From contig NZ_JAYLLH010000012.1 in the NCBI RefSeq assembly GCF_035818635.1, forward strand, positions 50,897 through 114,896: a DNA stretch of 64,000 nucleotides. The letters run 5' to 3'. Source of the DNA: Mesobacterium_A hydrothermale. Lineage in GTDB: Bacteria > Pseudomonadota > Alphaproteobacteria > Rhodobacterales > Rhodobacteraceae. The translations under genes were made by a program, and so were the position numbers. Below the pieces are notes generated by a model. The model saw only the letters and a program-made list of their open reading frames with translations, was not told where the DNA came from and made no database searches. This document shows positions 1 to 8,674 of this stretch, piece after piece. Numbering within the stretch: position 1 is the stretch's first letter; every line of letters starts with the position of its first letter.

Positions 1-242
1 TGGTGGTGCGGGCGCGCGGCGCGGGTGGTGTCCTGGTCGTGTCCGACACTGGCCCGGGCATTCCGGGTGCGGAACGGGACAAGGTGCTGCGGCGGCTTTA
101 CCGGCTGGAACAAAGCCGCACGACCCCGGGTCACGGGCTGGGCCTGTCGCTGGTGGCCGCCGTGGCGGCGCTTCATGACGCGGACCTGACCTTGTCCGAC
201 AACGCGCCCGGCCTGCGAGTCAGCCTGCGGTTCCCGGGCTAG
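1..242 (+). CDS. C-terminal fragment of a sensor histidine kinase
   Basis: The window opens inside a gene; about 80 residues remain and the start lies upstream. The fragment shows the G1 box of a HATPase_c domain (DTGPGIP) followed by a G2-type loop (GHGLGLSLV), which bind ATP in histidine kinases. The F-box region reads RLYRLEQSR, as in OmpR-class kinases such as those that signal to winged-helix regulators. The protein ends about 20 residues after the last ATPase strand, so there is no C-terminal receiver domain. Its stimulus and partner cannot be told from this piece. It is tail to tail with the cbbR gene, 3 nt away. Confidence 0.85.
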   Translation, partial: VVRARGAGGVLVVSDTGPGIPGAERDKVLRRLYRLEQSRTTPGHGLGLSLVAAVAALHDADLTLSDNAPGLRVSLRFPG

Positions 243-245
243 GCG

Positions 246-1190
246 TCAGGCCTGTGGCAACTGCAAACCCTCGATATCCGGCAAATGGTCGCCCGCGTTG
301 TTCTTGAGCCAGGTCAGAACCGAAACGGCGGTCTGGGTCAGTTCTACCCCGGCGGGATAGACCACGAACCAGTGCCGGATGATCGGCAGTCCCGGAATCG
401 CCACCGCCACGAGGCGGCCGGCTTTCAATTCGTCATAGACCGTGTGGCCGGACAGGATGGCGACCCCCAGCCCGGCGATCACCGCCTGCTTGATGGTTTC
501 GTTCGAATCCATCTCGATTCTCGCAAAGTCCTGCCCGCGGCCAAGCTCATCAAGGAACCTCATGGTCAGGATCCGGGTGCCCGATCCGCTCTCGCGCATG
601 ATGAAGGTCTGCGACAGAATGTCTTTGACCTCTCTCGGGCCGTCGATCAGGGGGTGATCCGGGGGCGCCACCATGAGGTGGGGATGCTCTCCGATGACGT
701 TGGCGTGCACCTCTGGCAGACGCGGCGGGCGGCCCATGATCGCCAGATGTAGTTCCCCGGCTGTTAGCGCTGCCAAGATCTCGGAACGATTGCCAATTTT
801 CAGGATCACCTCGACATCCGGAAGCGCGCTGCGCAGCAGCGCAACCAGGCGCGGAGCGAAGTACTTTCCGGTGCTGACGACCCCCAGAACAACGATCCCG
901 GACAGGCCTTTTCCAAGGGAATCAATCTCATGTACCGCGTTTTCCAGTGCCGCGCGCAACTTGTGCTGCGCCCGCAAAAGAACCTCTCCCTCTGGGCTGG
1001 GCGTAAAGCCTTCGGCACCATCGCGCCGCAACAGGCGGCAGCCAAAGCTGGTCTCAAGTTGCTTGATCTGGTTGTGAACCGCGGGCGGGGTCAAGGACAG
1101 GTTCGACGCGGCCACAGAGATCGATCCGGTTTCGGAAACGACCTGAAGGGCGCGCAACTGTTTGAGGGTGACTGTGTCTAGTCTTTTCAA
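246..1190 (-). CDS. cbbR: CbbR, LysR-type activator of the Calvin-cycle operon
   Basis: A 314-residue LysR-family regulator. The N-terminal winged helix-turn-helix (about residues 8-65, including the typical TPPAVHNQIKQLE recognition region) is followed by a LysR substrate-binding domain (about 92-300) with the usual RESGSGTR loop. It is divergent from cbbF, the classical position of CbbR, which activates cbb operons in response to metabolites such as RuBP or NADPH in known cases. The start used is TTG at 1190, giving MKRLDTVTLKQLRALQ, which matches the family N terminus. No ATG lies close by and the ribosome binding site is weak. The function is well supported by context; the ligand is not visible. 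Confidence 0.9.
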   Translation of the reverse strand: MKRLDTVTLKQLRALQVVSETGSISVAASNLSLTPPAVHNQIKQLETSFGCRLLRRDGAEGFTPSPEGEVLLRAQHKLRAALENAVHEIDSLGKGLSGIVVLGVVSTGKYFAPRLVALLRSALPDVEVILKIGNRSEILAALTAGELHLAIMGRPPRLPEVHANVIGEHPHLMVAPPDHPLIDGPREVKDILSQTFIMRESGSGTRILTMRFLDELGRGQDFARIEMDSNETIKQAVIAGLGVAILSGHTVYDELKAGRLVAVAIPGLPIIRHWFVVYPAGVELTQTAVSVLTWLKNNAGDHLPDIEGLQLPQA

Positions 1191-1280
1191 GATTTTCTAA
1201 TCCCGCTTCGAAACTTTTAAATTTCCTTACAATTCACTTTTCCCGATATCAAGGCTGACGAAACCCAAGGAGAGGAGGCC
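1191..1280. promoter_or_regulatory. cbbR-cbbF divergent control region
   Basis: This 90-nt AT-rich gap separates the divergent cbbR and cbbF genes. It contains TTA-N7-TTA at 1217-1229, which fits the TNA-N7/8-TNA half-site pattern reported for CbbR. A TTCGAA palindrome at 1207-1212 lies just beside it. Promoter boxes were not assigned with certainty. CbbR binding is inferred from position and this short match. Confidence 0.55.
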
Positions 1281-2291
1281 TTGAGCGTGGACCACTTAAG
1301 CGACATGCCGGCTGGCCGTTGCCCGGAAGACCTTACACCCGCCATCGACGCCATGTGCAAGGTGGCCAAGGACGTTGCGCGACTGATCGCGCTTGGCGGT
1401 ATCGAGTCCAAGCTGGCGGAAGCGGTTGGCGACAACTTCGGCGGCGATCAGCAAAAGGCCCTGGACGTGATTGCCGATGACGCCTTTGCCGAAGCGCTGC
1501 AGGGCACCGGTGTCCGCTGGTACGCCTCGGAAGAGCAGGATGTGGTTGTCGAAATCGACACCGACGGCACCCTGGGCCTGGCGATCGACCCGCTGGACGG
1601 TTCGTCCAACATCGACTGCAACGTCTCGATCGGCACGATCTGGGGCATCTCGCCCGCCGCCGAGAGCGGCGAGGAAACCTTTCTGGTCGCGGGCAAGAAC
1701 CTGCGCGCAGCCGGCTATTTCATCTACGGCCCGCAAACCGCCCTGGTGGTGACCTTCGGCGATGGGGTGATGGAATTCATCCTTGATCCGCGCGATGGTC
1801 TGTTCAAGCTGGTCAACGAGCGGATGATGATCCGCGAGGACTCGGTCGAATTCGCCATCAACGCCTCGAACTACCGTCACTGGCCAAAACCGGTGCGCGC
1901 CTATGTCGACGATTGCATCGCCGGCACCGAAGGCCCGCGCGAACGCAATTTCAACATGCGCTGGGTCGCGTCGCTGGTGGCCGAAACCCACCGCATCATC
2001 AGCCGTGGCGGCATTTTCCTGTATCCGGGCGACGACCGGAAAGGGTACGAACAGGGCCGTCTTCGCATGATCTATGAATGCGCGCCGATCGCAATGCTGG
2101 TGGAGCAGGCCGGCGGCCGCGCCACCAACGGGCTGGATCGCATCCTTGACCGGTCGGTTACGGAACTGCACGCACGCACGCCGTTTGTCTTCGGCACCGC
2201 CGACAAAGTGGACCGCGTCGCAGCCTATCATGACCTGCCCGAGCAGGAAGTCTCTGCGCTTTTCGGCAGCCGCGGCCTGTTCCGCGTCTGA
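1281..2291 (+). CDS. cbbF: Fructose-1,6-/sedoheptulose-1,7-bisphosphatase
   Basis: A class I fructose-bisphosphatase of about 336 residues, the usual length. The metal and phosphate site DPLDGSSN is present at about residue 100, and the C-terminal substrate region around IYECAPIAMLVEQAGG is intact. In the Calvin cycle it dephosphorylates fructose-1,6- and sedoheptulose-1,7-bisphosphate in the cytoplasm. The start is ambiguous. TTG at 1281 has AAGGAG 8 nt upstream, while GTG at 1287 in the same frame has AGGAGG 8 nt upstream; the difference is two residues. It is the first gene of the cbb operon, with cbbP 51 nt downstream. Confidence 0.95.
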   Translation: MSVDHLSDMPAGRCPEDLTPAIDAMCKVAKDVARLIALGGIESKLAEAVGDNFGGDQQKALDVIADDAFAEALQGTGVRWYASEEQDVVVEIDTDGTLGLAIDPLDGSSNIDCNVSIGTIWGISPAAESGEETFLVAGKNLRAAGYFIYGPQTALVVTFGDGVMEFILDPRDGLFKLVNERMMIREDSVEFAINASNYRHWPKPVRAYVDDCIAGTEGPRERNFNMRWVASLVAETHRIISRGGIFLYPGDDRKGYEQGRLRMIYECAPIAMLVEQAGGRATNGLDRILDRSVTELHARTPFVFGTADKVDRVAAYHDLPEQEVSALFGSRGLFRV

Positions 2292-2342
2292 CAGCGATAA
2301 AAAACGACCAGCGGCACTGACCGTTTTCCCAAAGGAATACCC

Positions 2343-3215
2343 ATGTCACGCAAGCATCCGATCATTTCCGTCACCGGTTCCTCTGGCGCAGGCACCACCA
2401 CGGTGAAATCCACCTTCGACCAGATCTTCCGCCGCGAAGGGTTCAACGCGGTTTCGATCGAAGGCGACGCCTTCCACCGCTTTGACCGCGCCGCGATGAA
2501 GGCAGAGCTTCAGCGCCGCTATGAAGAAGGCGACCAGACGTTCAGCCACTTCTCGTACGACGCCAACGAACTGGCCAAGCTGGAAGAAGTGTTCCGCACC
2601 TACGGCGAAACCGGCAAGGGCGAAACCCGCCACTATATCCATGACGACAACGAAGCCGAGCGTTACGGCGCCGCCCCCGGCACGTTCACCGAGTGGTCGT
2701 CCTTCGAGGACGGGTCTGACCTGCTGTTCTACGAAGGCCTGCACGGCGCGGTTGTGAACGAAGAGGTCAACCTGGCCAAATACGCCGATCTGAAAATCGG
2801 CGTGGTGCCGGTCATCAACCTGGAGTGGATCCAGAAGATCCACCGCGACAAGGCGCAGCGTGGCTATACCACCGAGGCGGTGACCGACACGATCCTACGC
2901 CGCATGCACGCCTATGTGCACTGCATCTGCCCGCAGTTCATCGAAACCGACGTGAACTTCCAGCGCGTGCCGGTGGTCGATACCTCGGATCCGTTCTGCG
3001 CCCGCTGGATCCCCACCGCCGACGAAAGCCTTGTCGTGATCCGGTTCAAGAACCCGCGCGGCATCGACTTCCCGTATCTGACCTCGATGATCCACGACAG
3101 CTGGATGAGCCGTGCGAACTCGATCGTCATCCCGGGCGGCAAGATGGACCTGGCGATGCAGCTGATCTTTACGCCGATGGTTCACCGTCTGGTCCACGAA
3201 TCCAAGCGCGCCTGA
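2343..3215 (+). CDS. cbbP: Phosphoribulokinase
   Basis: A 290-residue bacterial (class I, octameric type) phosphoribulokinase. The N terminus carries the P-loop GSSGAGTTT at residues 12-20, and the ribulose-5-phosphate region follows with EGDAFHRFDR at about 40-50. It phosphorylates ribulose-5-phosphate with ATP to make RuBP, and its only well-known role is to feed RuBisCO. It starts with ATG at 2343 and lies 12 nt before cbbT. Its presence in an operon without RuBisCO genes implies that cbbLS or cbbM is encoded elsewhere, or has been lost. Confidence 0.96.
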   Translation: MSRKHPIISVTGSSGAGTTTVKSTFDQIFRREGFNAVSIEGDAFHRFDRAAMKAELQRRYEEGDQTFSHFSYDANELAKLEEVFRTYGETGKGETRHYIHDDNEAERYGAAPGTFTEWSSFEDGSDLLFYEGLHGAVVNEEVNLAKYADLKIGVVPVINLEWIQKIHRDKAQRGYTTEAVTDTILRRMHAYVHCICPQFIETDVNFQRVPVVDTSDPFCARWIPTADESLVVIRFKNPRGIDFPYLTSMIHDSWMSRANSIVIPGGKMDLAMQLIFTPMVHRLVHESKRA

Positions 3216-3227
3216 GGAGGAGACGCC

Positions 3228-5216
3228 ATGAACACCCACAGCACGCCAGTCGCGTCGGAACAACTGATGGCCAATGCCATTCGCGTTCTGGCCATGGACG
3301 CGGTTCAGGCCGCCAATTCGGGCCACCCCGGTGCGCCCATGGGCATGGCCGATGTCGCCACCGTCCTGTTCAACCGGTTCATGAACATCGACCCCAGCGC
3401 CGACAAATGGGCCGACCGCGACCGCTTTGTCATGAGCGCGGGCCACGGATCGATGCTGGTCTATGCCATAAACCACCTGCTGGGCTATGACGACATGGAC
3501 ATGGACCAGTTGCGCAACTTCCGCCAGATGGGCGCGCGCACCGCGGGTCATCCGGAATATGGTCACGCCAAGGGCATCGAAACCACCACCGGCCCGCTGG
3601 GGCAGGGGATTTCGACCGCAGTTGGCATGGCGCTGGCCGAACGCATGCTGAACGCCCGGTATGGCGACGACCTGGTCGATCACTATACATATGTGATCGC
3701 GGGCGACGGCTGCCTGATGGAAGGCATCAGCCACGAAGCCATCGACATGGCCGGCCACATGAAGCTGGGCCGCCTGATTGTGCTGTGGGATGACAACGGC
3801 ATTACCATCGACGGTGGCACCGACATGTCGACCTCGACCGACCAGCAGGCGCGCTTTGCCGCCAGCGGCTGGCACGTGCAGGGCGTCGATGGCCACGACC
3901 CCGACGCCGTCGCCAAGGCGATCGAGGCCGCCCGCGCCGATGACCGTCCTTCGATGATCGCCTGCAAGACCATCATCGGTTTCGGCGCGCCCAACAAGCA
4001 GGGCAGCCATTCGGTTCACGGCGCGCCGCTGGGTGACGCGGAAATCGCCGCTGCCCGCGAAGGCATGGGCTGGGACCTGCCGCCGTTCGAAATGCCGCAA
4101 GAGGTCTATGACGGTTGGCACGCGATTGCTGCCCGCGGTCGCGCGGCCCGCGAAGCCTGGGTTGCGCGCCTGGCCAAGAGCGACAAGAAAGACGCGTTCC
4201 GCGCCGATTTCGCGCCGGTGGATGCCGCCGCGCTGGACGCCTCGATCAACGCATTCAAGCACCAGATCAGCGAAAGCGCCCCCAAGGTTGCCACCCGCAA
4301 GTCCAGCGAAATGGCGCTGGAGGTGGTCAATGGCTGCCTGCCCAACACCGTGGGCGGGTCTGCCGACCTGACCGGCTCGAACAACACCAAGACCTCGGGC
4401 ATGACCCCGGTCAAGTCGGCGGACTACAGCGGCAACTACATGCACTATGGCATCCGGGAACACGGCATGGCCGCGGCGATGAACGGGATCGCGCTGCACG
4501 GTGGGCTGAAGCCCTATGGCGGCACCTTCCTGGCCTTTGCCGACTACATGCGCGGCTCGATGCGCCTGTCGGCGCTGATGGGGGTGCCGGTGGCCTATGT
4601 GCTGACCCACGACTCGATCGGGTTGGGCGAAGACGGGCCGACCCACCAGCCGGTGGAAACCGTCGCCAGCCTGCGCGCCATGCCGAACATGCTGGTGTTC
4701 CGCCCCGCCGATACCGTGGAAACCGCCGAGGCCTGGCAGATCGCGATGACCGAGGAAACCACGCCCTCCGCGTTGTGCCTGTCGCGGCAGAACCTGCCGA
4801 CCGTGCGCACCACGCACAGCGACGCGAACTTGACCGCCAAGGGCGCCTACGTCCTGCGCGACACCGATGGTGCCCGCGACGTGACCCTGATCGCCACCGG
4901 CTCTGAGGTCGAGATCGCCATCGCAGCCGCCGAAGCGCTGGCCAGCGACGGGATCAAGGCGGCGGTGGTCTCGGCCCCGTGTTTCGAGCTTTTCGCCAAG
5001 CAGGACGCGGCCTATCACGCCGAGGTTCTGGGCGATGCGCCCCGGATCGGGATCGAAGCCGCCATCCGCCAGGGCTGGGACCTGCTGCTGCGCCCCGAAG
5101 ACGGGTTTGTCGGCATGACCGGTTTCGGGGCATCGGCCCCGGCGCCCGAGCTTTACCGCCATTTTGGCATCACCCCCGAGGCCACCGCCGACCTGGCGCG
5201 CAGCCTTTGCAAGTGA
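3228..5216 (+). CDS. cbbT: Transketolase
   Basis: A full-length transketolase of 662 residues. The thiamine-diphosphate motif begins at GDGCLMEG (about residue 157) and ends with DDNGITIDG. The catalytic histidines occur in NSGHPGAPMG and the middle-domain glutamate in REHGMAAAMNGIALHGG. It transfers two-carbon units between sugar phosphates in the regenerative part of the Calvin cycle and in the pentose phosphate pathway. A GAGGAG ribosome binding site precedes the ATG. The position between cbbP and gap matches the cbbII operon of Rhodobacter sphaeroides. Confidence 0.96.
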   Translation: MNTHSTPVASEQLMANAIRVLAMDAVQAANSGHPGAPMGMADVATVLFNRFMNIDPSADKWADRDRFVMSAGHGSMLVYAINHLLGYDDMDMDQLRNFRQMGARTAGHPEYGHAKGIETTTGPLGQGISTAVGMALAERMLNARYGDDLVDHYTYVIAGDGCLMEGISHEAIDMAGHMKLGRLIVLWDDNGITIDGGTDMSTSTDQQARFAASGWHVQGVDGHDPDAVAKAIEAARADDRPSMIACKTIIGFGAPNKQGSHSVHGAPLGDAEIAAAREGMGWDLPPFEMPQEVYDGWHAIAARGRAAREAWVARLAKSDKKDAFRADFAPVDAAALDASINAFKHQISESAPKVATRKSSEMALEVVNGCLPNTVGGSADLTGSNNTKTSGMTPVKSADYSGNYMHYGIREHGMAAAMNGIALHGGLKPYGGTFLAFADYMRGSMRLSALMGVPVAYVLTHDSIGLGEDGPTHQPVETVASLRAMPNMLVFRPADTVETAEAWQIAMTEETTPSALCLSRQNLPTVRTTHSDANLTAKGAYVLRDTDGARDVTLIATGSEVEIAIAAAEALASDGIKAAVVSAPCFELFAKQDAAYHAEVLGDAPRIGIEAAIRQGWDLLLRPEDGFVGMTGFGASAPAPELYRHFGITPEATADLARSLCK

Positions 5217-5227
5217 GGACATAATCC

Positions 5228-6232
5228 ATGACGATCAAGATTGGTATCAATGGTATGGGCCGGATTGGCCGCTGTACCTTCAACCACATTGCAGAAAGCG
5301 GCCGGAACGACATTCAGGTCGTCAAGATGAACGCCACCGGGCCGATTGAAACCAACGCCCACCTGCTGCGGTATGACTCGGTTCATGGCCGGTTCCGCGG
5401 CGATATCCGGGTGGACGGCAACACCATGGACGTGGGCAACGGTCCGATCGAGGTGATGTCGACCTACAACCCCGAAGAACTGGACTGGTCGGGCTGCGAC
5501 GTGGTGCTGGAATGCTCGGGTGTGTTCAACTCGAAGGAGCAGACCCAGATTCACGTCAAGAACGGCGCCAAGTCGGTGCTGATCTCGGCCCCGGCCAAGG
5601 GCGTGGACAAGACCATGGTCTTTGGTGTGAACCACCGCGATCTGACCAAGGACCAGATTTTCGTGTCGAACGGCTCTTGCACCACAAACTGCCTGGCGCC
5701 TATGGCCAAGGTCCTGAACGACACAATCGGCATCGAGCAGGGCATCATGACCACCGTGCACAGCTACACCGGCGATCAGCCGACGCTGGACCGTCGCCAC
5801 AAGGACCTGTACCGCGCCCGCGCTGCGGCGATGTCGCTGATCCCGACCTCGACCGGGGCCGCCGCCGCGATTGGCGAAGTGCTGCCAGAGTTGAAGGGCA
5901 AGCTGGACGGCTCTGCGATCCGGGTGCCGACGCCGAATGTCTCTGCCGTCGACCTGACCTTTGTCGCCAGCAAGGACGTGACCGTCGCCGACATCAACGA
6001 GATCATGGCCGAGGCCGCCGCCGGCTCCATGCATGGCGTGATGAGCTATGAGACCGAGCCCAAAGTGTCGGTCGACTACAACCACGACAGCCACAGCTGC
6101 AACTTTGCCAGTGACCAGACCAAGATCATGGGCACGCGGCTGGTGCGCGTGATGGCGTGGTACGACAACGAATGGGGCTTCAGCTGCCGCATGGCAGACA
6201 ACGCCGTGCACATGGGCCGCGTGATCGGCTGA
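5228..6232 (+). CDS. gap: Type I glyceraldehyde-3-phosphate dehydrogenase
   Basis: A 334-residue GAPDH. The Rossmann motif GINGMGRIGR is at residues 6-15 and the catalytic Cys151 sits in SNGSCTTNC. It interconverts 1,3-bisphosphoglycerate and glyceraldehyde-3-phosphate. At the end of the second beta strand, where NAD-specific enzymes usually carry Asp, the sequence reads VVKMNATG without Asp. This is compatible with NADP use or dual cofactor use, as suits a Calvin-cycle enzyme, but that is inference. It lies 11 nt after cbbT and 28 nt before the aldolase gene, clearly in the operon. Confidence 0.95.
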   Translation: MTIKIGINGMGRIGRCTFNHIAESGRNDIQVVKMNATGPIETNAHLLRYDSVHGRFRGDIRVDGNTMDVGNGPIEVMSTYNPEELDWSGCDVVLECSGVFNSKEQTQIHVKNGAKSVLISAPAKGVDKTMVFGVNHRDLTKDQIFVSNGSCTTNCLAPMAKVLNDTIGIEQGIMTTVHSYTGDQPTLDRRHKDLYRARAAAMSLIPTSTGAAAAIGEVLPELKGKLDGSAIRVPTPNVSAVDLTFVASKDVTVADINEIMAEAAAGSMHGVMSYETEPKVSVDYNHDSHSCNFASDQTKIMGTRLVRVMAWYDNEWGFSCRMADNAVHMGRVIG

Positions 6233-6260
6233 GACCGGAACAGACAGGAGAGAACGACAA

Positions 6261-7343
6261 ATGGCACTCATCACCCTGCGCCAGCTGCTGGATCACGCCG
6301 CCGAGTACGGCTATGGCGTTCCGGCCTTCAATATCAACAACATGGAACAGGGCCTTGCAATCATGCAGGCGGCGCAGAAATGTGACAGCCCGGTCATCAT
6401 GCAGGCCAGCCGCGGCGCCCGGTCCTATGCCGGCGACATCATGCTGAGCCACATGATCCAGGCCCTGTCGGAAATGTATCCCGACATTCCGATCTGTATG
6501 CACCAGGACCATGGCAACAACGAACAGACCTGCCTGTCGGCGATCAAGCACGGCTTCACCTCGGTGATGATGGACGGCTCGCTCAAGGCTGACATGAAGA
6601 CCCCCGCCGACTGGGACTACAACGTCGACATCACCCGCCGCGTGGCCGAGATGGCGCATTGGGTCGGTGCGTCTGTCGAAGGCGAACTGGGTGTTCTGGG
6701 TTCTCTGGAAACCGGCGAGGCAGCGCAGGAAGATGGTTCGGGTGCCGAAGGCAAGCTCAGCCATGACCAGTTGCTGACCGACCCGGACGAGGCGGCCGAG
6801 TTCGTCAAGATGACCAAGGTCGACGCGCTGGCGATTGCCTGCGGCACGTCGCACGGGGCGTACAAGTTCAGTTCCAAACCGACCGGCGAAACGCTCGCGA
6901 TTTCGCGGATCGAGGAAATCCACGCCCGTATCCCGGACGTGCACCTTGTCATGCACGGTTCGTCGTCGGTGCCGCAATACCTGCAGGACCTGATCAACGA
7001 TTTCGGCGGCGAGATGCCCCAGACCTACGGCGTGCCGGTCGAGGAAATCGAGCGCGGCATCAAGTCGGGTGTGCGCAAGGTCAACATCGACACCGACAAC
7101 CGGATGGCCATCACCGGCCAGTTCCGCAAGGTTGCGATGGAGAAAAAGACCGAATTCGACCCGCGCAAGTTCACCATCCCCGCCATGCAGGAAATGGAAA
7201 AGCTGTGCCTGGATCGTTTCGAACGGTTCGGCACCGCCGGCAACGCGTCCAAGATCAAGGTCATCGACCAGGACGAAATGGCCAAGCGCTATGCCTCGGG
7301 CGCACTTGACCCGCAGGTGGCGCCGAAAGCCGCAGCCGAGTAA
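6261..7343 (+). CDS. cbbA: Class II fructose-1,6-bisphosphate aldolase
   Basis: A 360-residue class II (zinc-dependent) aldolase of the CbbA/Fba type. The N terminus VPAFNINNMEQ, the zinc site HQDHGN (about residue 80) and the acidic segment SVEGELG (about 138) are all present, together with the C-terminal VNIDTDNRMA phosphate-binding stretch. It condenses dihydroxyacetone phosphate with glyceraldehyde-3-phosphate, or with erythrose-4-phosphate, in the Calvin cycle. An AGGAGAG ribosome binding site precedes the ATG. In R. sphaeroides the next gene in this order would be cbbM (RuBisCO form II); here it is the epimerase instead. Confidence 0.95.
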   Translation: MALITLRQLLDHAAEYGYGVPAFNINNMEQGLAIMQAAQKCDSPVIMQASRGARSYAGDIMLSHMIQALSEMYPDIPICMHQDHGNNEQTCLSAIKHGFTSVMMDGSLKADMKTPADWDYNVDITRRVAEMAHWVGASVEGELGVLGSLETGEAAQEDGSGAEGKLSHDQLLTDPDEAAEFVKMTKVDALAIACGTSHGAYKFSSKPTGETLAISRIEEIHARIPDVHLVMHGSSSVPQYLQDLINDFGGEMPQTYGVPVEEIERGIKSGVRKVNIDTDNRMAITGQFRKVAMEKKTEFDPRKFTIPAMQEMEKLCLDRFERFGTAGNASKIKVIDQDEMAKRYASGALDPQVAPKAAAE

Positions 7344-7415
7344 CGGCTTGCCAAGAGCGGCATGGCGGGGCTACCCCCGCCGTGCCAGCAACATTGCCCA
7401 AGGAGGAGTGGCAAG

Positions 7416-8114
7416 ATGTCCTTTGACCGTTCGATCAAGATCGCCCCGTCGATCCTGTCCGCCGATTTTGCCAATTTCGGTGCCGAGATCCGCGCCATCG
7501 AGGCGCAGGGCGCCGACTGGGTCCATGTCGACGTGATGGACGGCCATTTCGTGCCGAACCTCACTTTCGGCCCGCCCGCCGTCAAGGCGTTCCGCCCGCA
7601 CGTCAAGACCTTCATGGACGTGCACCTGATGATCGCCCCGGTGGACCCTTATATCGAGGCCTATGCCGAGGCCGGTGCCGACATGATCGTCGCCCACTGG
7701 GAAGCCGGCCCGCACCCGCACCGCACGCTTCAGGCGATCAAGGCGCAGGGCGTCAAATGCGGCATCAGCCTGAACCCGGGCACCCCCGCATCGGTCATTT
7801 CCGAGCTGCTGGACCTCGTCGACATGGTTCTGGTGATGAGCGTCAACCCCGGTTTCGGCGGTCAGAAGTTCATCCCCACCAGTATCGAAAAGGTGCGCCA
7901 GGTGCGTGAAATGATCGGCGACCGTGAAATCCACATCCAGGTGGATGGCGGTGTCGATCCGACCACCGTTGGCCCGCTGGTTGCTGCCGGGGCCGATTGC
8001 TTCGTTGCGGGCTCTGCCGTGTTCAAGGGCGGGTCTGTCGACAACCCCGATGTCTATGGCGCCAACATCCGCGCGATCCGCGACGCCGCGGAAGGCGCGC
8101 TGAAGGCGGCCTGA
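7416..8114 (+). CDS. cbbE: Ribulose-phosphate 3-epimerase
   Basis: A 232-residue TIM-barrel epimerase. Family motifs IAPSILSADFANF, HVDVMDGHFVPNLTFGP and VMSVNPGFGGQKF are complete. It interconverts xylulose-5-phosphate and ribulose-5-phosphate, the substrate of CbbP. The start is ATG at 7416 with a perfect AGGAGG 9 nt upstream; a longer open frame from 7362 adds unrelated residues and is rejected. It lies 72 nt after cbbA, and the redoxin gene follows after 3 nt. Confidence 0.95.
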   Translation: MSFDRSIKIAPSILSADFANFGAEIRAIEAQGADWVHVDVMDGHFVPNLTFGPPAVKAFRPHVKTFMDVHLMIAPVDPYIEAYAEAGADMIVAHWEAGPHPHRTLQAIKAQGVKCGISLNPGTPASVISELLDLVDMVLVMSVNPGFGGQKFIPTSIEKVRQVREMIGDREIHIQVDGGVDPTTVGPLVAAGADCFVAGSAVFKGGSVDNPDVYGANIRAIRDAAEGALKAA

Positions 8115-8117
8115 GGC

Positions 8118-8672
8118 ATGGCGGTTACCCCCCCTGTCTGTGACTTCGGCTGGGCGGCGGCGGATTTCGCGCTGCCCGGCACCGACGGCAAGACCTGGAC
8201 CCTTGCCGACGTGAAGGGTGAAAAGGGCACGCTGGTGATGTTCATCTGCAACCACTGCCCCTATGTGCTGGCCGTGATGGACCGCATCCTGCGCGATGCG
8301 CGCGACCTGCAGGCCATGGGCATCGGCGTGGTCGCGATCAGCGCCAATGACGCCGAAAGCTATCCCGCGGACAGCTTTGACAACATGAAAGTCTTCGCCC
8401 AAGATCGCGGCTTTACCTTCCCCTATCTCTATGACGAAAGCCAGGACGTCGCCCGCGCCTATGACGCGGCCTGTACGCCGGATTTCTTCGGCTTCGACGC
8501 CGGGCTTGGTCTGCAATACCGCGGCCGCCTGGATGCCAGCCGCAAAGAAGCCGGCCCGCCCGACCTGCGCCGCGACCTGTTCGAGGCGATGAAGCAGGTT
8601 GCCGAAACCGGTCAGGGGCCCGCGGATCAGATCCCCTCCATGGGGTGTTCAATCAAATGGAAGGCGGCATAA
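8118..8672 (+). CDS. Thioredoxin-like (AhpC/TSA-fold) redoxin in the cbb operon
   Basis: A 184-residue thioredoxin-fold protein of the AhpC/TSA-redoxin superfamily. The active-site region reads MFICNHCPYVLAV, with a CNHC pair in the place of the CxxC of thioredoxins, and the fold continues to a PDFFGFDAG segment typical of this soluble subfamily. No signal peptide is seen. It is packed between cbbE (3 nt upstream) and cbbZ (2 nt downstream), so it is cotranscribed with Calvin-cycle genes. A role in thiol control of these enzymes, or in peroxide removal, is conceivable but not shown. Confidence 0.75.
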   Translation: MAVTPPVCDFGWAAADFALPGTDGKTWTLADVKGEKGTLVMFICNHCPYVLAVMDRILRDARDLQAMGIGVVAISANDAESYPADSFDNMKVFAQDRGFTFPYLYDESQDVARAYDAACTPDFFGFDAGLGLQYRGRLDASRKEAGPPDLRRDLFEAMKQVAETGQGPADQIPSMGCSIKWKAA

Positions 8673-8674
8673 CC

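Noticed and set aside
2895..5222. Very long open frame on the reverse strand across cbbT
   Set aside because: It is antisense to an unmistakable transketolase and has low-complexity His/Arg/Gly-rich composition typical of shadow frames in GC-rich DNA.
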